A stretch of DNA of 64,000 bases. Source: Verrucomicrobiota bacterium. GTDB taxonomy: Bacteria; Verrucomicrobiota; Verrucomicrobiia; Verrucomicrobiales; Akkermansiaceae. The DNA is taken from assembly GCA_004293445.1 (NCBI GenBank), contig RDYP01000009.1, forward strand, positions 48,096 to 112,095, given 5' to 3'. The position numbers and the translations under genes were made by a program. Below are positions 35,223 to 44,191 of the stretch, piece after piece. Under the pieces are notes generated by a model, which was not told where the DNA came from, ran no database searches, and saw nothing but the letters and a program-made list of their open reading frames with translations. Within the stretch, counting starts at the first letter, position 1. The number at the start of each line of letters is the position of its first letter.

Positions 35223-36544
35223 GGTTCGTCCTCCGGGCTTTCTTCTGTTGAGCTATCGGAATCGGCGTGGCGGGTGAGTCGTGCGATGGCGCTGCGGCGG
35301 AGGGTAAGCCTGCCAAGGAGGGGATGGGTGGCGGAGACCTGATCTCCATCGAAGCTGCATTCTCCGACGGCGAGTGAGCCGCGGCCATGGAGCCCGAGGA
35401 GGAGGGGTGGGCGGGGGGATTCGCTTACCGCGGGATCGCGGGCGAGGAAGAGGGTGGAGACTTCGGAAACCGGGATGTCGATGGGTGCCGGATGATGCGG
35501 GCTTTGGTAGCGGATGCTGCCGCCGTCGGGTCCGGGTGTCATGCCGATGATGCGGCAGGCACCGCGGTCGGAACTGCGGGTGATGAGGACGTCTTGCTTC
35601 GGGTCGCCGCGTTCTTCCTGTCCGTGGCGGTCGGCGGCGGCGTCCCATTCGCGGACTTCGATGAGGTCGATGCTTTGACGGTCGCCACCGCCGATGTTGC
35701 TGCGGAACATGAGTCCTTGGCCGCGGGGAGCGGACTTCACGGGATCGGCGTATCGGTCTTCGTATTGGCCATTGAGCCAGAGGTGGATGATGCCGAGTTC
35801 CCGGTCGACCCGGAGTTCTACCTCGAGTTTCCCATCGGGGTAGTCCGAGGGTTCCGTCGGGATTGTGGCCATCGACAGGTAGGGGTGACCGTCGTTGCTT
35901 TGCTGGCGTTTGAGCTCGAGTCCCGAAGCGGCGAATTGGAGGTAATAGCGGTCGGCCTTGCCGGTGGTTTCGAGGGAGTCGTCGGCGAAGTACACTTGGA
36001 GGTTGGGCGAGTTTCGCCAGTGGACACGGAAGCGCAGCGCGAATGATCCGGGAAGCTCGAGTTTGCGGGCGAGGGTGCCACCGCCGTCGGAGTTGAAGCG
36101 TCCGTTGTCGAAGTGCCAGCCGGTGCGGGTGATCCAGCCGGAGTCGTTCTCGGGACCCCGGTAAATGGTTTTGCGGGGCCGCATGCCGAGTTGGATGGTG
36201 GCGACCGATACGCGTGGGATGCGGATTTCACCAGCGAAGGCGGTGGCGACCTTCAGGGCGTCGGCGTCGATGCCGAGGAGGTCGGCGGGGAAGCTGTCGC
36301 CATTGGTGAGGAAGACGAGGGTATCGTGGGTATCGGCCTGGTTCGCCGTGGCGGTGAAGCTGACGCGGTCGAGTCGCTCGGCGCGGAGTTCGAAGGGGGT
36401 GAAAGAGAGCGGGCTGGCCAGAGTGACGCGGCCCTTTCCGGAGAGAGCGGTGATGGTGCCGGAGAGCCGGGAACCATCGGTGAGGACGACTTCATCGGCG
36501 CTGGCAGCGAGCGCGAGCAGCAGAGATAGGGCGATGCGGATCAC
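35219..36544 (-). CDS. secreted paralogue 2 of a modular envelope family
   Basis: Unrecognised secreted protein of 441 residues from a GTG start, with signal peptide IALSLLLALAASADE. Same plan as its two neighbours: modules VVLTDGSRLSGTITAL and LTNGDSFPADLLGIDADALKV, then a central domain opening IYRGPENDSGW with FRVHWRNSPNLQVYFADDS and closing LIEVREWDA, then two weaker modules (CRIIGMTPGPDGGSIRY; LLGLHGRGSLAVGECSFDG). It ends in an acidic tail. It begins 17 bases after paralogue 1 and its stop overlaps the start of paralogue 3. No catalytic residues are evident; a binding role at the envelope is a guess. Confidence 0.75.
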   Translation of the reverse strand: MIRIALSLLLALAASADEVVLTDGSRLSGTITALSGKGRVTLASPLSFTPFELRAERLDRVSFTATANQADTHDTLVFLTNGDSFPADLLGIDADALKVATAFAGEIRIPRVSVATIQLGMRPRKTIYRGPENDSGWITRTGWHFDNGRFNSDGGGTLARKLELPGSFALRFRVHWRNSPNLQVYFADDSLETTGKADRYYLQFAASGLELKRQQSNDGHPYLSMATIPTEPSDYPDGKLEVELRVDRELGIIHLWLNGQYEDRYADPVKSAPRGQGLMFRSNIGGGDRQSIDLIEVREWDAAADRHGQEERGDPKQDVLITRSSDRGACRIIGMTPGPDGGSIRYQSPHHPAPIDIPVSEVSTLFLARDPAVSESPRPPLLLGLHGRGSLAVGECSFDGDQVSATHPLLGRLTLRRSAIARLTRHADSDSSTEESPEDEP

Positions 36545-36561
36545 GGGGTCGAAGGAAGGTG

Positions 36562-38067
36562 TCAGGGTGACTCGTCCCAGGCGTCGAGGAAGCCTCCGCT
36601 GGACTGGAACTCGACGACGACGGCAGGGGTGAGATCGAGGTCGATTTTCCCGGCGTGGCGGGTTTCGAGTTGGAGCCGGTCTTTCGTCGAAGCGACTGGC
36701 GTGCCGCTGATGCGGCCGACGGGTTGGAGGTGGACGGTGATTTGTTTGGTGGAGGCTTCGCCGGGACTGGCGCGGTGTTTGCGGGCAAAGCGAATTTCGG
36801 CGATGTCGGCGGTGGGGATGCGGAGGGTGGAGTAGGGGCTGCGCAGCGAGATCACCTCGTCTCGAATGGCGAGCACTTTGCCGGAAAAGCGGTCGGTGCC
36901 GTTGGCGAGGAGGACGATGTCGTGGTCATCGCTTTCCATGCTGCGTGCGGAGTCGGTGAGGCCGTTCCATTCGGCGATGACGAGGTCGGAGATTCGGACG
37001 CGGCCGGTGTTGCCGAGCATCTGGAAGCCGATTCCACCGCCCTTGGCCTGGTAGGACGCGGCGCGTTCGGTGACGTCGGCATTGTCGCTGGCGGTGTTCC
37101 ATTGCACGGCGAATTGGCCATCGACGTGCACGGCGATGGTGCCTTGGTGGCGGTCGCAGCGGATTTCGAAAACGGATTCGCCGGTGTCGTTGAGTCGGAT
37201 GGAGGTACCGCCGACGCGGAGGCGTTCGACCTCGGGATTGCCTTTGGCGTCGAAGCGGGTCCGCTGGAGGTTGGCGTAACCGGATTGGATGTTGAGGATG
37301 TAGCCGCTGCCGAAAATTTCCGCGGCGTTTTGCATGCGGCCGGGATTGGGTTGGTCCGCGTCCTTGCCAACTTTCTTTGGTGATTCGGGCTGGGTGAGAT
37401 CGGCGTGGAAAGCGACCGAGATGTTCGGGCGGCTGCGCCAAGCGAGCTTGAAGCGGAGGAGAGCGCGATCCGGCATCGCGGCATCGAGGATCAGGCCATC
37501 GGAGCCGCTGCCGCAGACCCAAGAGGAGCCGAGGTGTTGCCAGGTGGGGCGATCTTTTTCTTTGGGATCTTTGGCGGGTTTTGGCTCGGACTCGGCGAAG
37601 GGATCGACATTGGCATCGGTGGCGTCGGAATGGATGACTTTCCAATCCCGCGTGTCGAAGGGTCCGGCGTAGATGAGGCGTCCGCCGAAGGGATTGGGAG
37701 AGAGGGCGGCGACGGCATCGCGTGGGAAGCTCAGGGTGCCAGCGGCATGGGTGGCGAGAGTGATGTGGCTTTCGTCGGCCGAGATTACGCGTCCGGGGAA
37801 TCGATCGCCATCGATCAGGGTGAGGTGAGAGGGATCGTCGATCGGTGAGAGAGAGCGCGCGCTGTGGAGCACGATGTGGCGGACCTTGTCGCGCTGGAAG
37901 GGGATGGGATCGGAGACATCCGGGCGTTCCCAGTGGATCGCGCCTGAGGCATCCATGCCGGTGAATTCGCCATGAATCTGGTCCCCATTGCTGAAGCGCA
38001 GGAGGTCGGGATCCGCAGCGGCCCGGGAGGCGAGCAGCAAGGCGACGATGGCGAGGGGGCGGATCAT
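36562..38067 (-). CDS. secreted paralogue 1 of a modular envelope family
   Basis: Unrecognised secreted protein of 501 residues with signal peptide LAIVALLLASRAAADP. Modules LRFSNGDQIHGEFTGMD and LIDGDRFPGRVISADESHITL precede the central domain, which opens IYAGPFDTRDW, carries FKLAWRSRPNISVAFHADL and closes ISDLVIAEWNG. It has an extra ~25-residue charged Pro/Lys insertion (AKDPKEKDRP) early in the central domain. Two modules follow (LANGTDRFSGKVLAIRDEVISL; QPVGRISGTPVASTKDRLQL). Its ATG overlaps the stop of the cyclase-like gene (ATGA). Confidence 0.75.
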   Translation of the reverse strand: MIRPLAIVALLLASRAAADPDLLRFSNGDQIHGEFTGMDASGAIHWERPDVSDPIPFQRDKVRHIVLHSARSLSPIDDPSHLTLIDGDRFPGRVISADESHITLATHAAGTLSFPRDAVAALSPNPFGGRLIYAGPFDTRDWKVIHSDATDANVDPFAESEPKPAKDPKEKDRPTWQHLGSSWVCGSGSDGLILDAAMPDRALLRFKLAWRSRPNISVAFHADLTQPESPKKVGKDADQPNPGRMQNAAEIFGSGYILNIQSGYANLQRTRFDAKGNPEVERLRVGGTSIRLNDTGESVFEIRCDRHQGTIAVHVDGQFAVQWNTASDNADVTERAASYQAKGGGIGFQMLGNTGRVRISDLVIAEWNGLTDSARSMESDDHDIVLLANGTDRFSGKVLAIRDEVISLRSPYSTLRIPTADIAEIRFARKHRASPGEASTKQITVHLQPVGRISGTPVASTKDRLQLETRHAGKIDLDLTPAVVVEFQSSGGFLDAWDESP

Positions 38068-39044
38068 TTTTCGTAAATCGGCAGAAAGCGGTAGTTCAGT
38101 GCGAGCGAGAGCAGGGCACCGGCGGTGTTGAAGGATTCACCCTTGTTGCCCGGCCATGATCCGTCTCGGGCCTGGATCGTCGAGAGGTAGCGGATGTTGC
38201 TTTCGTTCCAATCGTTCCACGCCTCCGGGTCGGCGTGGAAGAGGGCTTGGGACATGTAGTATTCGAAATAATAGGGGTAGTGGCGGTCGCGGTAGGAGAG
38301 TTGTTTGCGGAGGTAATCGACCGAGGCTTGGAATCCCTTGCCGTCTTTTTCTTTGGCGAGGGCGAGGCAGAGCACGCCGATGGCGGTGAGAGTGGGCTTT
38401 GGCCCACCGGCGGAAGTGTAACCGTAGCCGCCGTCGCTTCCGCGGCAGCGGGCGAGGTAGGCGAGGCCCTTTTTCAGCGACTCGTCTGGGACGGGAAGTC
38501 CTGCATTGCGCGCGGCGAAGAGGGCGACGATCTGGCAGCCGGATACCGTGGTATCGGCGTCGCTGCTGTCCGGGGTGTAGCGCCAGCCGTCGGAGCGGTT
38601 GCGTTTTTGGGCGCTGAGGATGAGGTCGACGGCTTTTTTCAGGGCCCCTGCGAGGCGGGGGTGATCGACGCTGCCATAGGCTTCGGCGAGGGCGAGGGTG
38701 GCGAAGCCATGGTTGTACATGCTGTTCCCGATGTAACCGTTGGCGGTGTTTTGTTGGGAAAGCAGGTAGTCGATGCCTTTGGAAATCTGGCGGGCGTGGG
38801 GGCCGTGGTTTGGGTCCTCGCCGTGGGCGAGGAAGGCGACGACGCAGAGTCCCACGACGCCGGGTTCGGCACCCATGTTATCGTCCCAGCAGCCTTGGTC
38901 GTTTTGAGTTTTGGCGAGATAGGTGAGGCCGCGTTCATACATCGACTCGATCTGGGGCGGGATGGGATCGTCCGCCCGCCTAGGGAGGTCCTGAGCACCG
39001 AGGGGCAGGATGGCGATGAGGAGAATGAGGAGGGAGATTTTCAT
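38064..39044 (-). CDS. secreted squalene-cyclase-like alpha/alpha-toroid repeat protein
   Basis: Protein of 326 residues with signal peptide MKISLLILLIAILPLGAQ. The rest consists of helical repeats ending in QxxDGxW-like motifs (LAKTQNDQGCWDD, LLSQQNTANGYIGN, ILSAQKRNRSDGWRY, LARCRGSDGGYGY, IQARDGSWPG), the prenyltransferase/squalene oxidase repeat pattern. A DADTTVSGCQ segment stands where cyclases have their DxDD motif, so the second acidic pair is missing and cyclase activity is unlikely. At about half the length of a hopene cyclase, it may be a periplasmic binding toroid. ATGA overlaps join it to genes on both sides. Confidence 0.8.
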   Translation of the reverse strand: MKISLLILLIAILPLGAQDLPRRADDPIPPQIESMYERGLTYLAKTQNDQGCWDDNMGAEPGVVGLCVVAFLAHGEDPNHGPHARQISKGIDYLLSQQNTANGYIGNSMYNHGFATLALAEAYGSVDHPRLAGALKKAVDLILSAQKRNRSDGWRYTPDSSDADTTVSGCQIVALFAARNAGLPVPDESLKKGLAYLARCRGSDGGYGYTSAGGPKPTLTAIGVLCLALAKEKDGKGFQASVDYLRKQLSYRDRHYPYYFEYYMSQALFHADPEAWNDWNESNIRYLSTIQARDGSWPGNKGESFNTAGALLSLALNYRFLPIYEK

Positions 39045-39658
39045 TTCGCGAGGGGTTCGGCGGCGCGGTTGTAGGCATCGAGCGCGGATTGGAATTCCTG
39101 CGGCAGTCCTTGGCCGGCTTTGCCGGAGGCCTTGGGCACGCGTCGTTCTTCCGATTTGCCGTTGCTGCTTCCCTGGCTGGCGGTGTTTTCGCTGCTGGAA
39201 TCTCCCTTTTGGCCTTGCCCGGCTTTGTCACCCTGGCCTTGGCCCGGTTTGCCGGGTTTTCCCCCCGCTTTGCCCTTACCTGCCATTTCGCGCATCATGT
39301 CGAGCATCGCGCCCCCGCTACCGCTGCCCTGACCTTGCTGTTGTTGTTTCTCTTCGGCGGCGGCGAGGATCTTTTCGATGACATCGGTCTGAGCGGCGAT
39401 GGTCGGGCCTCCGGTGTCGCTTTCCGCGAGGAGATCGGTGGCGTCGCCCATGGTGGCTTCCACGCTTTCGAGGAGTTCGATGACTTTCGGGTGGGTCTGC
39501 TCGATGACGAGCTGTTGGACATCCGCGGCGAGTTCGTCCTGGCTGTCTGCAAGTTCGAGGGAGCCTTGCTGATGGTCGGCAAGCGTCAGGGCGGCTGTTT
39601 TTTCGCCAGCGTGGAGGGTGCCGAGGGCGGCGCAGAGAAAGGTGGCGAGGGCTTTCAT
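39041..39658 (-). CDS. small secreted Gln/Gly/Lys-rich protein
   Basis: Unrecognised protein of 205 residues. The ATG at 39658 overlaps the stop of the DUF4175-like gene (ATGA); the longer open frame upstream is a shadow of that gene. A signal peptide (LATFLCAALGTLHAGEK) is followed by a helical region (residues ~25-100), then a low-complexity stretch of Gly, Gln, Lys and Ser (GQGSGSGG, GKAGGKPGKPGQGQG), then a short helix QEFQSALDAYNRAAEPLAK. It has no catalytic motif. It may be a partner of the large coiled-coil protein made from the same transcript. Confidence 0.7.
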   Translation of the reverse strand: MKALATFLCAALGTLHAGEKTAALTLADHQQGSLELADSQDELAADVQQLVIEQTHPKVIELLESVEATMGDATDLLAESDTGGPTIAAQTDVIEKILAAAEEKQQQQGQGSGSGGAMLDMMREMAGKGKAGGKPGKPGQGQGDKAGQGQKGDSSSENTASQGSSNGKSEERRVPKASGKAGQGLPQEFQSALDAYNRAAEPLAK

Positions 39659-42258
39659 GGCTTGGTGGAGGGCGTGTTTTCCAGCGAGCGGCGGAGGGTT
39701 TCTAGGGCTCGGGTGCGGGCGCGGAGATCCTGCTCCTGTTGGATCATTTTCATCATGCGCAGCATGAATTCGAAGTCTTCGTCCTCGGAAGCGGGTGAGG
39801 ATCCGTTGCCGCCGCCACCGCTGTTCTCCTGCGCGGCGATTTGGAGCAGCTTGGCCCATTCGTTGAGCTGATCCGCCCATTTTTCGGTGGCTTCACGGGC
39901 GAGGAACCCTTGGTTGGCATCCAGCGTCAAGCGGAGGTCTTCGAGGGCGAGGTCGATCTTCGAGTCGACCATTGCGTCGAGGACTTTCCGGTAGGGTTCC
40001 TTGTTGGTGCGGGTGAAGAAATGTCCCAGGTCTTCCTGAATCCAGCGGATGTCGGAGTTGGTATTGGATTGTTGGCGGACGAGATCGAGCAGCCTACCCG
40101 CGTCCGAGGGATCGAGCTCGCTCGTGAAAGCCGCGGCGCTGCGTTCGTAAGACTCCCACAGGGTGGTTCCGATGCCTCGTTCTTCGCTGGCGGCTTTTTT
40201 GAGGCGATTGACGAAGGTTCCGGCTTCGAAGCGTTCGTTGGCCTCGTTTGCCCGCTCGATCGCCTCGCGCATTTTTTCGAGGGCGGTCGCCTGTTTTTCG
40301 ACAGCCTTGGCGACATCCTCGTTGGCTTTTTCGGCGGTATTTTTTTCGTCTTGGGCGGCACCGAGCTGTTGGTCGATTTTGGGAAGGTCCTGATCGGCGA
40401 GTTCGCGCATCGATTCGAGGGCCTCGGCGATTTTTCCGAGGGTGGTTTTGTCGATGCTACCGTTGCGGGTGCTGTCTTTGAAGAGCTTGCTGGTGCTTTC
40501 GGCGAGTTCCTTCATGCGCTCGGCCTGCTGTGCTTCGGCGTCTTGCTGGGCTTTCAGGCGTTCTCGGGTTTCCTCGTTCTGGAGCTCTGCGGGTTCGAGT
40601 TTTTCGAGGCGCTGATTCTCTTCGTAAAGGCCGCGTTCGCGTCTCGCGAGATCCTCGAGTTCGCCGATGGCGCGGTCGAAGCGGGTCTTCAGCATCTGGG
40701 CGTGTTCGTCGCGGGTGAGGATGAAGAGAGTGATGCTTTGCGAATAGGTGCGCGGTCGCTCGGGCAGGTAGTCATCGCACCAGGCGCGGAGGACGAGTTT
40801 TTGCGGGGTGATGCCGAAGGCTGAGGGTGAGAAAGCGGCGGGGCTGGTGAGGCGTGGCATCGAGGGCCCGCCGCGGAGGAGGGGCAGTTCGCCCTTGGCG
40901 GGTTTCCCATCGCTGGCGCGGGTGAATTCGCCGGACCACTCGAGTCCGATGCGTCGAATTCCGAAGTCATCGTCGGCGAGGATTTCGAGGTCGATGGTTT
41001 CCTCCGGCAACATCACGTGCTGGCGGATCGAGCCTTGAAGTTGGACGCTGGGCGGCTCGTCGGCGAGGGAGTCGATCCGGACTTCAAAGCCGTCGTCACC
41101 GTCGAGTCCGAGTTGATCGGTCCAGCGGATGGGCAGGCGGGCATCCTGATCTCCGATTTCGAGGGCTGGCGTGCTGGCTTGATTCGAGCTGAGAAGCATC
41201 GGTCCGCCGTCGGCGATCTGCTGTTGCTCGTGGAAGAGCGGGCCGAAGTGTGCGGCGGCGAGCGGCCGGGTGGCTTCGACACGGACGGAAACACTGCTGC
41301 CGCGAACGACCGGGAGTAGGCCGGGCCCGAGGTCGATCTCGCGGTCGGGGAGTTGCAGGTAAGCCGGGTATTTCACCGTGGCGGTGGTCCGACGGATGGA
41401 TGGGCGCTGGGAGGGAGTGACGCGGATCGAGTGGCGAGCGTCGCCGATCGCGATGCGAACGATGCCGGGGTCTTGCTGGGCGGGAAATTCGAAGAGGTAG
41501 CTCCGATCGTGCAAGGGCACCGTCAGCGGGTCCTGCTTGCCGTATCGCGCGCTGCCTTTGGCGGGTTGCCATTCCGAATCGGGGGAGAGGCGGAGGCGTT
41601 TTTCGAAGGGCTCGCCATGGGGGACGATCCATTCGGTGGGGACCTGTTCGAGGGAGGTGAAGGTGTAGCGTGGGGCCTCGGAGAGTGGCATGAGCCAGCG
41701 TTTCAGAGAGTTCCACCCGGCCTGGGGCGCGAGGCTGAAGGCGGCGATGGTAAGGGTGAGGCCGGAGAGCAGGGCGAGTAGCCAGCGTCGGCGCAGCGAG
41801 GTGGGTAGGGCAGCGGTGAGTTGGCGTTGTGCGCTTTCTTCGGCCACACTTTGCATGGCTGCGGCGCGGAGCCGGGGGGAGAGGGTGTCGGAGTTTTCCT
41901 GCTGCTGCTGGAGTTCGATGGCTCCGAGTAGGCGGTCGCCGAGACCGGGGAAGCGTTTGGCGATCAGTCGGGCGAGTTGGTTTTCGCGGCGATGGCGCCA
42001 AACCCAGCGGTGGAGGACAATGGGGGCGAAGATCCCTGCCAACGAGGTGCCGCCGATCAGGATGGAGAGCCGCAGGAGCGTCGGGGTCGATCCGATCCGG
42101 TCGAGGACGAAGACGAGAAGAAAGGAGAACAGCAGTCCGCAGAATCCGGCGAGGAGGGCTTCGGCAATCTTCGTTCGCCACAGATCGCGGCGGAAGTCGT
42201 CGAGCTGTCGGCGCAGGGAATCCGGCAGCTCGCTCGGCCTGTTGGGGTCGTCGGCCAT
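39655..42258 (-). CDS. DUF4175-like membrane protein with coiled coil
   Basis: First gene of the six-gene operon, 867 residues. Three membrane segments lie near 33-56, 62-85 and 157-178. A beta-rich region (~190-500) contains YPAYLQLPDREIDLGPGLLPVVRGS, the most recognisable DUF4175-type signature, and IDLEILADDDFGIRRI. Residues ~520-690 form a long charged coiled coil rich in Glu, Lys, Ala and Gln. The C-terminal part is helical, ending in a short Gly/Asn-rich link (NSGGGGNGSS). Related proteins in planctomycetes and verrucomicrobia often sit near MoxR/BatA genes, but none is in this window. Function unknown; envelope location is inferred. Confidence 0.78.
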   Translation of the reverse strand: MADDPNRPSELPDSLRRQLDDFRRDLWRTKIAEALLAGFCGLLFSFLLVFVLDRIGSTPTLLRLSILIGGTSLAGIFAPIVLHRWVWRHRRENQLARLIAKRFPGLGDRLLGAIELQQQQENSDTLSPRLRAAAMQSVAEESAQRQLTAALPTSLRRRWLLALLSGLTLTIAAFSLAPQAGWNSLKRWLMPLSEAPRYTFTSLEQVPTEWIVPHGEPFEKRLRLSPDSEWQPAKGSARYGKQDPLTVPLHDRSYLFEFPAQQDPGIVRIAIGDARHSIRVTPSQRPSIRRTTATVKYPAYLQLPDREIDLGPGLLPVVRGSSVSVRVEATRPLAAAHFGPLFHEQQQIADGGPMLLSSNQASTPALEIGDQDARLPIRWTDQLGLDGDDGFEVRIDSLADEPPSVQLQGSIRQHVMLPEETIDLEILADDDFGIRRIGLEWSGEFTRASDGKPAKGELPLLRGGPSMPRLTSPAAFSPSAFGITPQKLVLRAWCDDYLPERPRTYSQSITLFILTRDEHAQMLKTRFDRAIGELEDLARRERGLYEENQRLEKLEPAELQNEETRERLKAQQDAEAQQAERMKELAESTSKLFKDSTRNGSIDKTTLGKIAEALESMRELADQDLPKIDQQLGAAQDEKNTAEKANEDVAKAVEKQATALEKMREAIERANEANERFEAGTFVNRLKKAASEERGIGTTLWESYERSAAAFTSELDPSDAGRLLDLVRQQSNTNSDIRWIQEDLGHFFTRTNKEPYRKVLDAMVDSKIDLALEDLRLTLDANQGFLAREATEKWADQLNEWAKLLQIAAQENSGGGGNGSSPASEDEDFEFMLRMMKMIQQEQDLRARTRALETLRRSLENTPSTKP

Positions 42259-42370
42259 GATTTCAGGGGATGGGGGGCGCTTTCCTCATGAGCGTCGTGA
42301 AACTCGCAGGGGGAAGGCGGGAATTCCAGCGGATTTCTTGCGGTTGGCCGCGGTTCACTCCGTGCCGCGA

Positions 42371-42982
42371 TCAATCGCCGCAGTAGGGATTTTCCGCGCG
42401 CTCGGTGTCGATGCGGGTTGATGGTCCGTGGCCGGGGAAGACCCGTGTGGAGGAGGGAAGGACGAAGAGTTTCCGGCGGATCCCATCGATCAATTGTGAG
42501 GCATTTCCTCCGGGGAGGTCTGCCCGGCCGACGGATCCGGCGAAGAGGGTATCGCCCGGATACAAGTCGCCGCGCTCGGGGGAGAAGAAGGTCACGCTAT
42601 CGGTCGAGTGGCCGGGAACGTGGGCGAGTTCGAGGCGCAGGCCACCGAGTTCGAGGACCTCGCTACCCTCCAGTAGAACATCGACCGTGTAGGGCGTCAC
42701 CGCGATCGGCATCCCGTGAGCGCGCATCAGGTTTTCCAGCGTCAGTTCGGTCGAGTAGGGCGCCCAGGCGTGGATCTTCGCGCCCATGGCTGCGAGTTCC
42801 GCGGCGTCTTCGACATGGTCGTAATGCTGGTGAGTGAGCAGGAGCGCGGTGGGCAGGATGCCCTGTCGCCGGAGCCAATCGGCCAGGCCTTTCGGGGCGT
42901 CGATGACGATCGAGGTCCCGTCGGGACAAGTGACGAGGTATCCGTTGGTCTGGACGAAACCTCCCGTGAAGCAAGCAGGCAT
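42371..42982 (-). CDS. metallo-beta-lactamase-fold hydrolase (glyoxalase II-like)
   Basis: Cytoplasmic Zn-dependent hydrolase of 203 residues. The metal motif LTHQHYDH (THxHxDH) is present, with further ligands in HVPGHSTDS, PGDTLFAGSVGR and VFPGHGPST. The NPYCG end is usual for glyoxalase-II-like and persulfide-dioxygenase-like members; the exact substrate (thioester or other) is open. The ATG at 42982 (MPACFTGG) is preferred to one 12 codons upstream. It lies 112 bases upstream of the envelope operon in the same direction. Confidence 0.85.
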   Translation of the reverse strand: MPACFTGGFVQTNGYLVTCPDGTSIVIDAPKGLADWLRRQGILPTALLLTHQHYDHVEDAAELAAMGAKIHAWAPYSTELTLENLMRAHGMPIAVTPYTVDVLLEGSEVLELGGLRLELAHVPGHSTDSVTFFSPERGDLYPGDTLFAGSVGRADLPGGNASQLIDGIRRKLFVLPSSTRVFPGHGPSTRIDTERAENPYCGD

Positions 42983-43078
42983 GGCGGGGATCAAGCGTGG
43001 GGGCGGCCCTGCTGTCAAACCGGCGCTGCTGCTATCAATTGCGCTGCCGGGGCTTGGCCAAGGCTGGGTGTGGTCGCG

Positions 43079-44191
43079 TCATGCGGGGTCATGGATGGGG
43101 AAGTCGATGTAGCCTTCGGCCGTAGGGGCGGACCAGGTCGAGACATCGGCCGGTGGATTCAGCTCCCAGTTGTTCGCGAAGCGTTCGACGAGGTCGGGGG
43201 TGCTCAAGTAGGGGCGACCAAAGGCGATCAGGTCGGCGCGGCCGTCGGCGATGGTCTGCTCCGCGCTGGACTGGGTGTAGCCGCAATTTCCCATCAGGGG
43301 GCCGTCGAACACCGCGCGGAACTCCGCGAGGGTCATGGGTTCGCCTTGCTCGTGAAAGCCGAAGGCGAGGCCATCGACGAGATCGAGGAAGGCGAGTCCG
43401 TAGCGGTTCAGTTCGGTAGCGGCATGGAGGTAGGTCTCGCGGAAATCGGGCGCGCCCATGTCGTTGAAATTGCCGTTCGGAGAGAGGCGGACGGCCACCC
43501 GGTTGGCGGGCCAGACGCTGAGAACGGCCTCGGTGATCTCGCGCAGAAATCGGAAGCGCTTTGCCACGCTGCCGCCGTATTCGTCGTCGCGTTGGTTGCT
43601 CCGGGAATCGAGGAACTGGTTGATCAGGTATCCGTTGGCCGCATGGATTTCCACGCCATCGAATCCGGCAGCCATGGCGCGCTCGGCCGCACGGCGGTAG
43701 TCTTCGACCACAGCGGCGATTTCATCGGTCCGCAGGGCGCGCGGGACCTCGTAGGCTTGCTTGCCGTCCGGGGTGTGGATGCCTTCGCCGTGGATCTTGA
43801 TGGCGGATGCGGAAACCGCGGACTCGCCGCCGTGGAAGCTGCTGTGGGAGGCTCGCCCACAGTGCCAGAGTTGGAGGAAGACGGGGGTGCCGCGATCGTG
43901 CAGGGCATGGGTAACTTTGGACCATCCGGCGACTTGGGCCTCGTTGTAAATGCCGGGCGAATCGACCCAGCCGATGCCTTGTTCCGAGATCGTGGTGGCT
44001 TCCGCCACGATGAGGCCGGCTGAAGCTCGTTGGGTGTAATACTCGACCATCAGGTCATTGGGGACGCGGTCCTTCCCGGCACGGGCTCGGGTGAGGGGTG
44101 CCATCACGACCCGGTTGCGGAGGGCAAGGCCATGGAGATCGAAGGGCGAGAGGAGCTTGGGTGAAGCGGTGGTGACGGAGATTGGATTCAT
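43079..44191 (-). CDS. Old Yellow Enzyme family NAD(P)H:flavin oxidoreductase
   Basis: FMN-dependent ene-reductase of 370 residues. The barrel begins LLSPFDLHGLALRNRVVMAPLTRARA. FMN and substrate residues appear in QLWHCGRASHSS, EIHAANGYLINQFLD (the His/Asn pair), SNQRDDEYGGS and VAVRLSP, with GRADLIAFGRPYLSTPDL at the end. It resembles the NemA/xenobiotic reductase group. The ATG at 44191 (MNPISVTT) is chosen; the 20 codons upstream are not family-like. Confidence 0.92.
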   Translation of the reverse strand: MNPISVTTASPKLLSPFDLHGLALRNRVVMAPLTRARAGKDRVPNDLMVEYYTQRASAGLIVAEATTISEQGIGWVDSPGIYNEAQVAGWSKVTHALHDRGTPVFLQLWHCGRASHSSFHGGESAVSASAIKIHGEGIHTPDGKQAYEVPRALRTDEIAAVVEDYRRAAERAMAAGFDGVEIHAANGYLINQFLDSRSNQRDDEYGGSVAKRFRFLREITEAVLSVWPANRVAVRLSPNGNFNDMGAPDFRETYLHAATELNRYGLAFLDLVDGLAFGFHEQGEPMTLAEFRAVFDGPLMGNCGYTQSSAEQTIADGRADLIAFGRPYLSTPDLVERFANNWELNPPADVSTWSAPTAEGYIDFPIHDPA

